DNA of 30,770 nt from Hallerella sp963597395 (GTDB lineage: Bacteria; Fibrobacterota; Fibrobacteria; Fibrobacterales; Fibrobacteraceae), in contig CAVBPX010000028.1 in assembly GCA_963597395.1 (NCBI GenBank), forward strand, positions 1 to 30,770, read 5' to 3'. Below are positions 1 to 9,215 of the stretch, one piece after another. Below the pieces are notes generated by a model, which was given only the letters and a program-made list of their open reading frames with translations, did not search any database and was not told the DNA's origin. The position numbers and the translations under genes were made by a program. Within the stretch, counting starts at the first letter, position 1. Every line of letters begins with the position of its first letter.

Positions 1-137
1 TAAAGAAAATTTGAGTGAGACCAAGCGATGGCAGGAATGAAAAGTGGCGAATACTGGATGTATTTGGCACTTTGAATGACTGCCAGCGCGAAGCGTCGCA
101 ACCAAATTTTTGAAAATGAATTTTTAGAGGTGACCAT
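1..137 (+). repeat. Foldback (MITE-like) repeat, copy 1, left end cut by window
   Basis: The right arm (about 84-137) is almost identical to copy 2 at 12215-12337 and to the reverse complement of copy 4 at 30718-30770, with one base deleted in the AAAATTGAATT tract. The left arm starts inside the element, about 24 bases in. The centre is an extra hairpin absent from copy 2: TGGCAG (29-34) pairs with CTGCCA (80-85), and 41-54 pairs with 60-73 over 14 positions with one mismatch and one G-T, around the loop TGGAT. GAATGA sits unpaired on both sides (35-40, 74-79). The right end GAGGTGACC is followed by ATAA, a possible target duplication whose partner is outside the window. There is no coding capacity. 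Confidence 0.85.
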
Positions 138-145
138 AAAAAGGG

Positions 146-169
146 TATATTGTATTACAAACGGGAAGG
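146..169 (+). promoter_or_regulatory. Possible recC -10 element and ribosome binding site
   Basis: TATATT at 146-151 is a -10-like hexamer just outside the foldback repeat. No convincing -35 hexamer is seen 16-18 bases upstream, where the repeat end lies. GGGAAGG at 163-169 is a purine-rich ribosome binding site unusually close (3 bases) to the recC ATG. If the promoter is real, the repeat end would supply its upstream part. Confidence 0.3.
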
Positions 170-172
170 TAT

Positions 173-3100
173 ATGGCTTTACATTTAAAATTTGCGCTGA
201 ATTTGGAAACCCTGGCGGACGAAATGGTTGACGAGGTCAAAAAATGCTGGGAATCGCCATTTGAATCACCGATGATCATTTTTTCGGAATACAAGCTGGA
301 ACAGTGGTTTCGGCTACACTGGATTGAGAACAAGGAAAATGGAAACGTCCTGGCGAATCTCAAACGGAAATCGCTCGATGCGTTTCTCATGGAAATTCTT
401 TCCGTAAACGGAGAAAAGGCGAAAAAGCTCACACCGGACATTTTGCGGAACGTCATCATCGCCTACCTGATGCTTTCGGAAAACGGCACGCCCAATTTGG
501 AAAAATTCGACGCGAAGATTGGCAACTATCTGTATAAAAAAACGGGCGAAAAGATCGTTGACGAAAAACGCCTGTTTGACTTTGCGGAAAGGCTCGCAAA
601 GCTCTTTCTGGAATACGAAACGAGCCGTCCTGGAAACTTTCTTACGGACGTTTCCGGAAAAGTCGTCCCGGGCATTCTCGACTGCTGGAAGGACGGGAAC
701 CTAAAACCTTTCTTTAAGGACAGGGACGGGAAGGCGGCGGAAAACGAACAGTGGGAACGCGAACTGTATTCCGCGATATTCCATGGCGGCGAAAATTCCC
801 TGCTTTTCAAGGTTTTTGAAAAGGCGAAAGAAGAATTTGTGACGATGCCTTATCTTTACAAGGCTTGCAACGGAAAGTTTAATTACAATTCCAAACAGCC
901 CGTGTTCATTCTCGGGCTTTCGGGAATGGGACAGTTTTATCGGGTCGTTTTGCAGAAATTCGCCGAGGAACACGAGGTTTATGCCTACATCCAAAATCCC
1001 TGCCGGGAGTTTTGGGAAGACGTAACGACGCCTAAAGAAGAACGACGGCGCGCTCCGAAGACCGTCTATGATGCGTCTGCGGCACCCGATGCGGCAGAAA
1101 CGGATCTTTGGGCAAATGAAAACGAATTGCTCCGCGCATGGGGACGCTCGGGCCGCGACAATATTCGGCTTTGGAGTCTCGCCGATAATTACGAAGGGGG
1201 ATTTGCGGACGATGCCCCGGATTTGGATTCTTACAAGAATTCTTGCAAGAAATCTCCGACGCTTCTTCACGAAGTGCAGCGGATGATTGCGGAACGGAAA
1301 AATCAATTTTCTGACGATTTTGATTTTCAAAAGTACAAGGATGCAAAGGCGGAGGACAATTCCCTGACGATTTCCGCGGCCCCGAGCCGGATGCGCGAAG
1401 TGGAAAACCTGCATTCGCAAATTTGCGGACTTTTAAAGGACGGTGCAAAGATTCGGGATATTCTGGTGGTTGCGCCGAACCTCTCCGCATACCGGACGGC
1501 CATTCTTCAGGTCTTTGAACAAAACGAAAAGGAAAGCGAAAGGGGCGTCCATCTGCCGTGCGTTATTGTTGACTCCGCCGAGCGGGAATCCCTTGTGGGA
1601 AAAGCTCTTGAAAACCTTTTTGCCGTTAAAAAATCCAAATCGCTTTCGCGGACCGACTTCTTTGAACTGGTGCGAAATCCCGTGGTGCAGGAGGTGCGGA
1701 AAATTTCCCCGGACGAGGTTTCGAAATGGCAGGAATGGGTCTCCGGCATGAACATTTACCGTTCTCACGAGAAAAACGAAAACGGCGACTGGGTTCTCGG
1801 TGTTCGGCGCCTTTTGCTTGCGCGTCTTTCGAATGACGAAGTGGAAAATTGCCTTCCGTATTCGGATATGGCGAGTTCCGACGATCGTTCGCTTTGCCGC
1901 TTTGTGGAAGCGGTCGAATCGCTTGAAAAATGGCGGAATGACGTGGAGCCCGTTTCGGAAGTCTCCGCGGTGCAGAACTTTTTGAATGAGTGGTTGCGTT
2001 TGGAAGACGCTCCGGCGGGGCTTGGCGGCGAAGCGATTGTTTTTCGCAGTGTGATGGAGGCTCTTGAAAATTTGAAGTATCAAAAATATGCGGGCGTCGA
2101 GAAAATTTCGTGGGAAATGATAGAGGCCACGGCCAAGAGCGCCGCCGAAACTTCGGAATATACGTGCGGAAAGCTTTTTGTGAACGGCGTGACGTTTATG
2201 AAGTTCGCACCGAACCGCGTCATCCCCGTCAAGCATCTCTTTTTCCTCGGGGCGAATGCCTCGGATTTTCCGGGCGCAACACCGGCCGATTCGCTGGACC
2301 TGCGAAAGTCCGTTGCGCGGTGGCCCGGGGACGATACCGCTGTTGAAAAGAACCGCTACGCGTTTTTGTGTCAGCTGATGAGCACGTCGGAAAGCTTCCA
2401 CATCAGCTACCGGAACAAGTATCTTCCCAAAGACGAGGAGCTTTATCCGTCATCCGTTGTCATCGATTTAAAGCGCGCATTGGAAAATGCAATTCCCGCA
2501 AAGGACGGGCAAAAGATTGTTAAAGTGGATGAAATTTTGCCGACGCGAGAATTGCACATTGACGAGGACCGTCCCCTTTCGGAACTTTATACGGAGCGTT
2601 CCCGTCGGAACTGGGAAACGCGTCAGAATTTTTTAACGAACCTTCAAAAAGCGAAAGAAAAAACAGCGGTAAAAGACGAAGAGGATTCGGAGAAATTCCA
2701 AAATTCCGATTCGTCTTCACAAAAGCTCCCGGAACGCGTTTCGGCGTTTAATCTGCGAAAGTTTTTGGAAGACCCGTTCGAGTTTCAGGCGGACCGCGCG
2801 ATAAATTTGGAAGAAGCCGAAGAGGATCCGGAAAAGATTTCCATTGAACCGGTTTCCTTGAACAACCTGGAAAAAAACCGCTTGCTGAAAAAGTTGGTCG
2901 CGCAAAAGCTCGGGATTGATGTCAAGGATCTGTCGTCCAAGGAAAAATTGCAAAAGCTCGGAACCATTCCTCTTGGAAGTTTTGGCGATCAGGTTTGGAA
3001 AGACTTGAATTCTTCGGCGAAAAGCATTGTCGAAAAGATTACAGCGGATCCTGAATATGGAAATTGGGCGGAGACGTTCCGGTCGGAAAAACTGGACGTT

Positions 3101-3670
3101 CTGATTCCGTCCGCGGAAAAATCGGGACCGTGGACGCTTTGCGGAACGGTGCAAATTTTGGCTGGAAAAGAAAACGAACTGACGGTTTTCAAGGCTAAGA
3201 ATGAGGATATCGGCTGCTTTGAAAAGTTTATTCCGGAATATGTGGAGGCGCTCGGGCTGATTGCTTCGGAAAAGGCCGCCTGCGTAAAGCTCTGGCCAAC
3301 TAAAGAACCGATTTTGGTGAAGGTTTCAAAAGCCGAGGCCTGCGCGCGCCTAAATAAAATTTACCGGGAGATGTATGTCGAAAATTATCGGACGGTCGTT
3401 CCCGCTTCACTTCTTAAAGAGAAGGTTGAAAACATTTGGGATTTGAAAAACAAATTAAATGATGATGAACATGGCCCCTGGAAGTATTTTGCCGGAAAGA
3501 ATCTTTTTGACGTTCGCGACAAAAACGTCCTGGGATTTTCAAAAGAAAATTTTGAGGCGGAGTGGTCCGCGGCAAAGGAAAAAATGAAGAACTTGATGCC
3601 GGAAATCGCCAATGCGATGGTTGAAAAGACCGCAAAGGAAACAGGAACAAACGCGAAGGGGAAAAAGTAA
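173..3670 (+). CDS. recC: Exodeoxyribonuclease V gamma subunit (RecC)
   Basis: Protein of 1165 residues; E. coli RecC is about 1120. RecC is the helicase-like but catalytically dead subunit of RecBCD. It splits the duplex and scans the 3' strand for the Chi-type signal in cytoplasmic double-strand break repair. The N-terminus fits the RecC family: a segment of the pattern PFESPMIIFSEYKLEQWF near residues 30-48 corresponds to the family's 'P..MIVQS.GM..WL' region. The protein has no Walker A motif, as expected for RecC. The ATG at 173 is preceded by GGGAAGG. The stop TAA shares its last base with the recB ATG, so recC and recB are translationally coupled. Identification rests on this N-terminal pattern, the length and the position directly before unmistakable recB and recD. 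Confidence 0.93.
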   Translation: MALHLKFALNLETLADEMVDEVKKCWESPFESPMIIFSEYKLEQWFRLHWIENKENGNVLANLKRKSLDAFLMEILSVNGEKAKKLTPDILRNVIIAYLMLSENGTPNLEKFDAKIGNYLYKKTGEKIVDEKRLFDFAERLAKLFLEYETSRPGNFLTDVSGKVVPGILDCWKDGNLKPFFKDRDGKAAENEQWERELYSAIFHGGENSLLFKVFEKAKEEFVTMPYLYKACNGKFNYNSKQPVFILGLSGMGQFYRVVLQKFAEEHEVYAYIQNPCREFWEDVTTPKEERRRAPKTVYDASAAPDAAETDLWANENELLRAWGRSGRDNIRLWSLADNYEGGFADDAPDLDSYKNSCKKSPTLLHEVQRMIAERKNQFSDDFDFQKYKDAKAEDNSLTISAAPSRMREVENLHSQICGLLKDGAKIRDILVVAPNLSAYRTAILQVFEQNEKESERGVHLPCVIVDSAERESLVGKALENLFAVKKSKSLSRTDFFELVRNPVVQEVRKISPDEVSKWQEWVSGMNIYRSHEKNENGDWVLGVRRLLLARLSNDEVENCLPYSDMASSDDRSLCRFVEAVESLEKWRNDVEPVSEVSAVQNFLNEWLRLEDAPAGLGGEAIVFRSVMEALENLKYQKYAGVEKISWEMIEATAKSAAETSEYTCGKLFVNGVTFMKFAPNRVIPVKHLFFLGANASDFPGATPADSLDLRKSVARWPGDDTAVEKNRYAFLCQLMSTSESFHISYRNKYLPKDEELYPSSVVIDLKRALENAIPAKDGQKIVKVDEILPTRELHIDEDRPLSELYTERSRRNWETRQNFLTNLQKAKEKTAVKDEEDSEKFQNSDSSSQKLPERVSAFNLRKFLEDPFEFQADRAINLEEAEEDPEKISIEPVSLNNLEKNRLLKKLVAQKLGIDVKDLSSKEKLQKLGTIPLGSFGDQVWKDLNSSAKSIVEKITADPEYGNWAETFRSEKLDVLIPSAEKSGPWTLCGTVQILAGKENELTVFKAKNEDIGCFEKFIPEYVEALGLIASEKAACVKLWPTKEPILVKVSKAEACARLNKIYREMYVENYRTVVPASLLKEKVENIWDLKNKLNDDEHGPWKYFAGKNLFDVRDKNVLGFSKENFEAEWSAAKEKMKNLMPEIANAMVEKTAKETGTNAKGKK

Positions 3671-6600
3671 TGTCCGAAAAATTGTTTGATATCCAGAATT
3701 TTGAAAAGGGCAAAAACTATTGCATAGAGGCTTCGGCCGGCACCGGAAAAACGTACACGATCAAGAAAATCGTGGCAAAGCTTGTTCAGGAAAACGTGCC
3801 GCTTTCGAAAATTTTGCTGGTGACCTATACGGAAAAGGCGGCGGGTGAACTGCGCGACCGGATTCGTGCGGAACTTCAGGAACAGAAGTTGACTGTGGCA
3901 CTTTCCGAAGTGGATAACGCTCCTATCGGGACCATTCACTCTTTTTGTCAAAAGACCTTGCGCGATTTTGCCTACGAAGCGAACGTCCCGTTTGCAATGA
4001 ACATGGTCGGAAGCGATACCGCCGGAGAACTGGTCGATAGGCTGATACGGGACCGCTGGGCGGATGAAATTACAAAGTATGGACTTCCTGTAGAAAAAAT
4101 TCGCCAGTTGATGGTGAGCGCACTTGAAAAGTATGACGGGAAGATGAAATTTTCTTGCATCCCCGCTGCGACCTTCGAGGATTGGATTCATTCGAATCCG
4201 GAATTTGAAGAGCACTGGAATGTGCTGCAGAAAAATTTGGACAAGACTTATAAGGCCGGAGGAAAAAAAGAACTTTGTTCTGTTGAAGAATTGGTATCGA
4301 AGATTCTTGAAAATAAATATTCTGATGCTTTATTTAGGAGTTATGGCACAAAATTTGATTCAACGAAGAATTCTGGTTTAGATTCTGAATTGTCCGCAGC
4401 GCTCCAGTATTTTTATGATCAGCGGGAAAATAAGACGGTTGATGTTGATCCCGAAAAAAATTTTATCCTTACCCATTTGGGTCCCGCCCATGACGAGTTT
4501 AAAAAGCGGAAGGAAGAAGAAAACCTTCAGTCGTTTGACGACATGATTTCCGCGGTGCGCAATGCGGTTTGCTCGGAGAGGGAGACGGAGACGCCGCTTT
4601 GCAAAAAAATGCGGGAAACATACGAGTATGCGATTATCGACGAGTTTCAGGATACCAACCAAAAGCAGTGGGACATTTTCAAAACCGTCTTTTTGGACAG
4701 TTCTAAAAATCACATCATTGTTGTCGGCGACCCGAAGCAGTCCATCTATTCGTTCCAGGGCGCGGATTTGAACGTGTATTTTGAAGCAAAGAAATCCATT
4801 GTTGAAAAGGGCGGCGTCTTGGAAACGCTGGGAACAAACTTCCGCTCGACAGAAAAAATGGTCGCGGCCTGCTCCGAACTTTTTGGCAAGAGCGCAAGCG
4901 ACGGGGAGTCCGAAGGAAAGGACTTTTTTGAAAACGGTTTCTTTCAGTTTAAGCCTTCGAAAGCGGTTACGGGGGATGGTAAAATTTTGCCGCCTAGGCT
5001 CAACGGAAAGGAAATTCCGCCCGTTCGGATGTTGATGAATGCGAGCGACGAGGCGTTTGCCGAATACGCGGTCCGGCAGATTGTGGAATTTACAAAGGTC
5101 GATTCAAACGGAAAGACCGCGCTGCAGGTTTATGACAAGGACAAAAAGGGACTTGTCAATTTGGAATTTTCGAAGATTGCGGTCCTTGCGCGGTCCCGCT
5201 CCGAAATGAACCGGATCGAAGAGAAAATGGCGCAGGTCGGGATTCCGTTTGCCCGCTACAAGGATGCGAATCTTTTTAGCGGTCGCGAAGCGAACCAGTG
5301 GCTTGCGCTTTTGCGGGCCATCAGCGTGCCGGACTTTGCCGGAAGAAACCGGAAGGTTTTGAACGCGGCGCTCATCTCGGACTTTTTTCAAGTGCCTCTC
5401 AAAGACGTCGAAAGCGCGGACTATGAAGATCCGCAAAACGAGACCGTTCAAAAGTTCGAAACTTGGCGTGCGCTTCTTTCCAAAAGGCGCTATGCGGAAT
5501 TGCAGGAGAGCATTTACGCTCAAACGGGCATCAATTCGCGCCTTTACGAAACGTCCCGTTTGCAGCAAATGGCCAAAATCGATCAGATAGGCTCCTACAT
5601 CTTTGACTACTTCTACAACAACCGCGTGAGCGCGGAAGAAGTGATTCGTCACATTGAAGGCCTTTCGATTGCGACCGAGGACGTCGATGACGAAGACGGA
5701 AACCTCGTGTCCAAGGGATGCGATTTTTCGGCGGTGCAGGTGATGACGATTCACGCGTCCAAGGGATTGCAGTTTCCGGTGGTCATTTCGGTCGCCGGAT
5801 TCAAAAAACACAATAACAAAGTGAATGGCCCGTTTATTTATCGGGACGGGAATGAAAAGAAGTTCGGCCTTTCCGATGCAGCGAAGGATTTACGCAAAAA
5901 GGAAGAGCTGGAAGAATGGCGGCGCCTCTTTTACGTGGATTATACCCGCGCGGAATCGGTGCTGATTTTGCCGTTCTATGAAAAATGGGGAGAAAAGTCT
6001 AAAAATGGAAACAATAAGAGTGATTGCGCTTTTTTGAAACCGGCGCATGAGCGTTTAACCGAAGTTCAAAAGGATTTTCCCGAGAACTTTACGGTATGGA
6101 ATCCGAAAGAGCTCAAAAACTCCGTTCAGGAAACGCTTTCGAGAACGACAGCTGTCGCTTGCGAAAATTCGGAAGCGCAGGATAAGGCGATCAAGGATTT
6201 CAATAAGGGTCTTAACGCCAAGTGCATTTTCCAGCATTCCTATTCCACGCTTTCGGGAAAGCTCGATAAAAACGAGTATTCCGTGGACGGAAAAAATTTA
6301 GAGTCGGCCGAAGAAAATTCTGCGGCGCAGGAGAAACAGAAAATGAATGAAATTGACGTGAATCCGGTTCGAATTTTGGGCAATACGAAGAGTGAAATGA
6401 TCGGAGAAAATTGCCTGCCCGATGTGAAAGACTATCCGAAGGGGAGCAGTCTGGGAAACGCCCTGCACCAGACGTTTGAAAAAATGGATTTTGGACGGAT
6501 TGGAAATTTGTCCGAGGATGACGCGTTCAAAGATGCGGAATTTCAAAAGCTGATCGAGGAACAGTTTCGCTCTCAGGCGTTCCCCATCGAAAAGCATCCC

Positions 6601-7182
6601 GATTGGACGCGTCAAACGGCGCACTTTGTTTGGCATACGATGAATGCAACGCTTCCGGAAATTCACGGCGGAAAGGCAACCGGAGAATCCTTTGCCCTAA
6701 AGGAAATTTCCGAGGAAGATCGTTTGGCGGAAATGGAATTCCAGATGATGAACGCGATGGAAGAAGACAAGGCCCAGAATTTTTTCAAGGGCTTTATCGA
6801 CCTGATTTTTAAGCGCGGCGATTACTATTCCATTCTCGACTGGAAATCCGATGCAATTTCAAATTATGGCATCAAGGACGAAACGGAATGCGGCACGATG
6901 CAAAAGGTCGATGACGATTATGCGGTGCAACGTGTGCTGTATTCCTACTTTTTGATTCAATGGCTCAAGGCGTTTGACAAATTTTCAAAAATGTCGGAAG
7001 AAGAAATTTTTGAAAAGCATTTTGGCGGCGTGTATTACGTGTTTGCGCGCGGATGCCGTGCCGGGGAAACTTCGGGTCTGTATGCGCAGACGTGGAAAAG
7101 TTTTGCCGAACTGAAAAGGTCGTTTGAACAGGTCAAAAAGCTGATGGTGAAAAGTAAAAAAGAGGATTCGGAAAATGGATAA
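3670..7182 (+). CDS. recB: Exodeoxyribonuclease V beta subunit (RecB helicase-nuclease)
   Basis: Protein of 1170 residues (E. coli RecB is 1180): an SF1A 3'-5' helicase plus C-terminal nuclease. Visible helicase motifs are Walker A ASAGTGKT (K27), motif Ia LLVTYTEKAAGELRDRI, GTIHSFC, motif II IIDEFQDTNQ (D324, E325), motif III VVGDPKQSIYSFQGAD, motif IV TNFRS, motif V VMTIHASKGLQFPVV and motif VI RRLFYVDYTRA. The nuclease domain keeps H933, D1044 (GFIDL), D1057 and K1059 (LDWKS). The spacing of the last three matches E. coli D1067, D1080 and K1082, and a QRVLYSYFL segment follows, so the nuclease should be active. AAGGGG at 3656-3661 lies 8 bases before the start. The gene overlaps recC by 1 base and recD by 8. 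Confidence 0.97.
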   Translation: MSEKLFDIQNFEKGKNYCIEASAGTGKTYTIKKIVAKLVQENVPLSKILLVTYTEKAAGELRDRIRAELQEQKLTVALSEVDNAPIGTIHSFCQKTLRDFAYEANVPFAMNMVGSDTAGELVDRLIRDRWADEITKYGLPVEKIRQLMVSALEKYDGKMKFSCIPAATFEDWIHSNPEFEEHWNVLQKNLDKTYKAGGKKELCSVEELVSKILENKYSDALFRSYGTKFDSTKNSGLDSELSAALQYFYDQRENKTVDVDPEKNFILTHLGPAHDEFKKRKEEENLQSFDDMISAVRNAVCSERETETPLCKKMRETYEYAIIDEFQDTNQKQWDIFKTVFLDSSKNHIIVVGDPKQSIYSFQGADLNVYFEAKKSIVEKGGVLETLGTNFRSTEKMVAACSELFGKSASDGESEGKDFFENGFFQFKPSKAVTGDGKILPPRLNGKEIPPVRMLMNASDEAFAEYAVRQIVEFTKVDSNGKTALQVYDKDKKGLVNLEFSKIAVLARSRSEMNRIEEKMAQVGIPFARYKDANLFSGREANQWLALLRAISVPDFAGRNRKVLNAALISDFFQVPLKDVESADYEDPQNETVQKFETWRALLSKRRYAELQESIYAQTGINSRLYETSRLQQMAKIDQIGSYIFDYFYNNRVSAEEVIRHIEGLSIATEDVDDEDGNLVSKGCDFSAVQVMTIHASKGLQFPVVISVAGFKKHNNKVNGPFIYRDGNEKKFGLSDAAKDLRKKEELEEWRRLFYVDYTRAESVLILPFYEKWGEKSKNGNNKSDCAFLKPAHERLTEVQKDFPENFTVWNPKELKNSVQETLSRTTAVACENSEAQDKAIKDFNKGLNAKCIFQHSYSTLSGKLDKNEYSVDGKNLESAEENSAAQEKQKMNEIDVNPVRILGNTKSEMIGENCLPDVKDYPKGSSLGNALHQTFEKMDFGRIGNLSEDDAFKDAEFQKLIEEQFRSQAFPIEKHPDWTRQTAHFVWHTMNATLPEIHGGKATGESFALKEISEEDRLAEMEFQMMNAMEEDKAQNFFKGFIDLIFKRGDYYSILDWKSDAISNYGIKDETECGTMQKVDDDYAVQRVLYSYFLIQWLKAFDKFSKMSEEEIFEKHFGGVYYVFARGCRAGETSGLYAQTWKSFAELKRSFEQVKKLMVKSKKEDSENG

Positions 7183-9172
7183 TTTGAAAGATTTGAAGCT
7201 GGATGCGTTCTTTGAAAAACTAGAGGAATTGCGGGCGGTTACCCGGCTGGATCTGAAGCTCGTCCAGCTTGTGGGCGAGCTGGGATTTTCGCTTTCGCAA
7301 GAAGCTCAAAAGGTACTGCTTGTTTACTTTTCGCTCTTGCGCGACGGGAACACCTGCATTTCGCTCAACGCGTCCGAGCTTTTAAAAAAGTGGAGCGTCA
7401 AGTGGAACGGCTTGTCGGTGCTCTCAAATTCCCACGCCGAAGAAAAAGCAAAGAGAGAGTTTTATAAGGCGGAGGACTTTAGGCCTGTTTTTGAAGCGGG
7501 CTGTTCCGAAATTCTTGAAAATCCCGATTTGAAAAAGGAAAATTCCCCGTTCAAGGTGGAAGGCTCGCTTCTGTTCGCCAAAAAATATTGGGATGCAAAG
7601 GAAAGCATCAACGAAATTTTCAAGGATCGTTCCGCGGATGCCGTTTTCCGTCCGCTTCCCGAAACGTCGCCGGAAGAAATCGAACAAATGAAGAAGAAAG
7701 TCGCGGACATTCTTCCCGAAGGTTCTGGAATCCGGCTAAAGGATTTGCAGGCTCGCGCCATTTGCTGCGGACAAAAAAACAATCTGATTATTACGGGCGG
7801 CCCGGGAACCGGAAAGACGACGGTGATGCTCTTTTTAATTTGGGAGTTTTTGAAAAATAATGGTCAGGACGTCAACTGGACGCTTCTTTTTGCGGCGCCG
7901 AGCGGAAAGGCGGCAAACCGTCTCAAGGAAAGCATGGAACTTGCGGACATTTCGGAAAAAGAAAAGTCCGAACATCCGGAAATGGTTAACAAAATCAAAA
8001 ATGCCGAAGGAAAGACTCTGCACAGGCTTTTGAACTTTTCGCCCGAAAAGAACGCGTTTTCGTACAACGCGGAAAATCCTTTCCCGGACAATTCCGTTTT
8101 TGTGATTGACGAAGCGAGCATGATCGATGTGACGCTTTTTGCGCGGTTCCTCGAAGCGCTTCCGAAAGATCCTTTGAAGTATCGGCTGTTCATTTTGGGC
8201 GACAGGGAACAGCTCCCGTCCGTGGATGCGGGTGCGGTGCTCGGCGAACTGCTCGGTGTGCGAAAAGATGCCGTGGTGGAACTTTTGGAATCCAACCGTT
8301 TTCCGGACGATTCGAAAATTGGACGCTTTGCGAGGGCGATTCAAGCGGAAAGAGACGATGCGCTTGAAAATTCCATCGGGGAATGCGGCGGCGTAAAACC
8401 TTTTGATCCCGAAACGAAGCTTTGGCCGGCGGAAAACAATGTCCGGTTCGTTTCGCTTGAAAAGGACGGTGAAAACCTTAGGAAAAAGGAGCTGGAGGTA
8501 AAAATCCAGAAGATTCTCGGTCAGTGGATGGAAAAATTTCTTGACGGGCTTTTGGACCTCGCGGAAAAGGTCCACCCGGAAGTTTCGGACATTTCGGATG
8601 CGGAACGGGAGGTTCGGAAAGAACTTTGGCGGGCGGCGGAACGGGCGCGCATTCTTTCGGCGGAAAGGCGCGGTGTGCAGGGCGTCGAGGCTCTCAACCG
8701 GACGCTTTGCCGTGGTATTTTGAAAAAACTCGAAAGCGAAAAAAAGTCTTTGGCCGGGGCCTATTTCTGCGGGCAGATTTTGATGTTCACCCGAAACCAG
8801 AACATGTATCGGCTTTACAACGGGGACTCGGGCGTTGTCGTCAAGGACAATAAGGGCGTCGAATATCTGATGGTAAAGTCCGACGGAAAGTATCCCTGCT
8901 ACAAGCTTTCGCTTTTCCCGAGCGACTCTCTCGAAACGGCCTTTGCCATCACGATTCACAAGTCCCAAGGCTCGGGTTACGAGAACATTTTGATGTTTCT
9001 TCCGCGCGACGAAGGGCATCCTCTTTTGAATCGCCAGATTCTTTATACGGGCGTGACCCGCGTAAAAATGGGCGGAAGTTCGGCGGGAAGCCTGACCGTG
9101 GTCGCTTCGAAGGAACGCATTTTGGATGCGAAAAAGACGCGGCTTGAACGCGATACGGGAATCAAAAACTAG
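7175..9172 (+). CDS. recD: Exodeoxyribonuclease V alpha subunit (RecD helicase)
   Basis: Protein of 665 residues (E. coli RecD is 608): an SF1B 5'-3' helicase, the fast motor of RecBCD. Motifs in order are Walker A TGGPGTGKTT (K214), motif Ia FAAPSGKAANRLKES, TLHRLL, motif II VFVIDEASMID (D312, E313), motif III LGDREQLPSVDAGAVL, a RecD-type NGDSGVV segment, motif V AFAITIHKSQGSGYE and motif VI LYTGVTRVK. The start is the ATG inside the recB end, with AGAGGA at 7161-7166 eight bases upstream. The direct fusion to recB and recC favours true RecD over the stand-alone RecD2 helicase. The product should assemble 1:1:1 with RecB and RecC. Confidence 0.96.
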   Translation: MDNLKDLKLDAFFEKLEELRAVTRLDLKLVQLVGELGFSLSQEAQKVLLVYFSLLRDGNTCISLNASELLKKWSVKWNGLSVLSNSHAEEKAKREFYKAEDFRPVFEAGCSEILENPDLKKENSPFKVEGSLLFAKKYWDAKESINEIFKDRSADAVFRPLPETSPEEIEQMKKKVADILPEGSGIRLKDLQARAICCGQKNNLIITGGPGTGKTTVMLFLIWEFLKNNGQDVNWTLLFAAPSGKAANRLKESMELADISEKEKSEHPEMVNKIKNAEGKTLHRLLNFSPEKNAFSYNAENPFPDNSVFVIDEASMIDVTLFARFLEALPKDPLKYRLFILGDREQLPSVDAGAVLGELLGVRKDAVVELLESNRFPDDSKIGRFARAIQAERDDALENSIGECGGVKPFDPETKLWPAENNVRFVSLEKDGENLRKKELEVKIQKILGQWMEKFLDGLLDLAEKVHPEVSDISDAEREVRKELWRAAERARILSAERRGVQGVEALNRTLCRGILKKLESEKKSLAGAYFCGQILMFTRNQNMYRLYNGDSGVVVKDNKGVEYLMVKSDGKYPCYKLSLFPSDSLETAFAITIHKSQGSGYENILMFLPRDEGHPLLNRQILYTGVTRVKMGGSSAGSLTVVASKERILDAKKTRLERDTGIKN

Positions 9173-9205
9173 AACTTTCGTATTTTTCAAGGGAACCTTT
9201 CAAAA

Positions 9206-9210
9206 AGGAG
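9206..9210 (+). promoter_or_regulatory. Ribosome binding site fixing the xyloglucanase start
   Basis: AGGAG five bases before the ATG at 9216. The same frame is open from 9126 inside recD, but only the ATG at 9216 has this site and is followed at once by a signal peptide. Confidence 0.8.
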
Positions 9211-9215
9211 TCCGA

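Noticed and set aside
7175..9172. Stand-alone RecD2 instead of RecD
   Set aside because: The gene overlaps recB in a recC-recB-recD operon, and its length is close to classical RecD.
9126..9215. Upstream extension of the xyloglucanase reading frame into recD
   Set aside because: It would put 30 charged residues before a clear signal peptide; the ATG at 9216 has AGGAG at good spacing.
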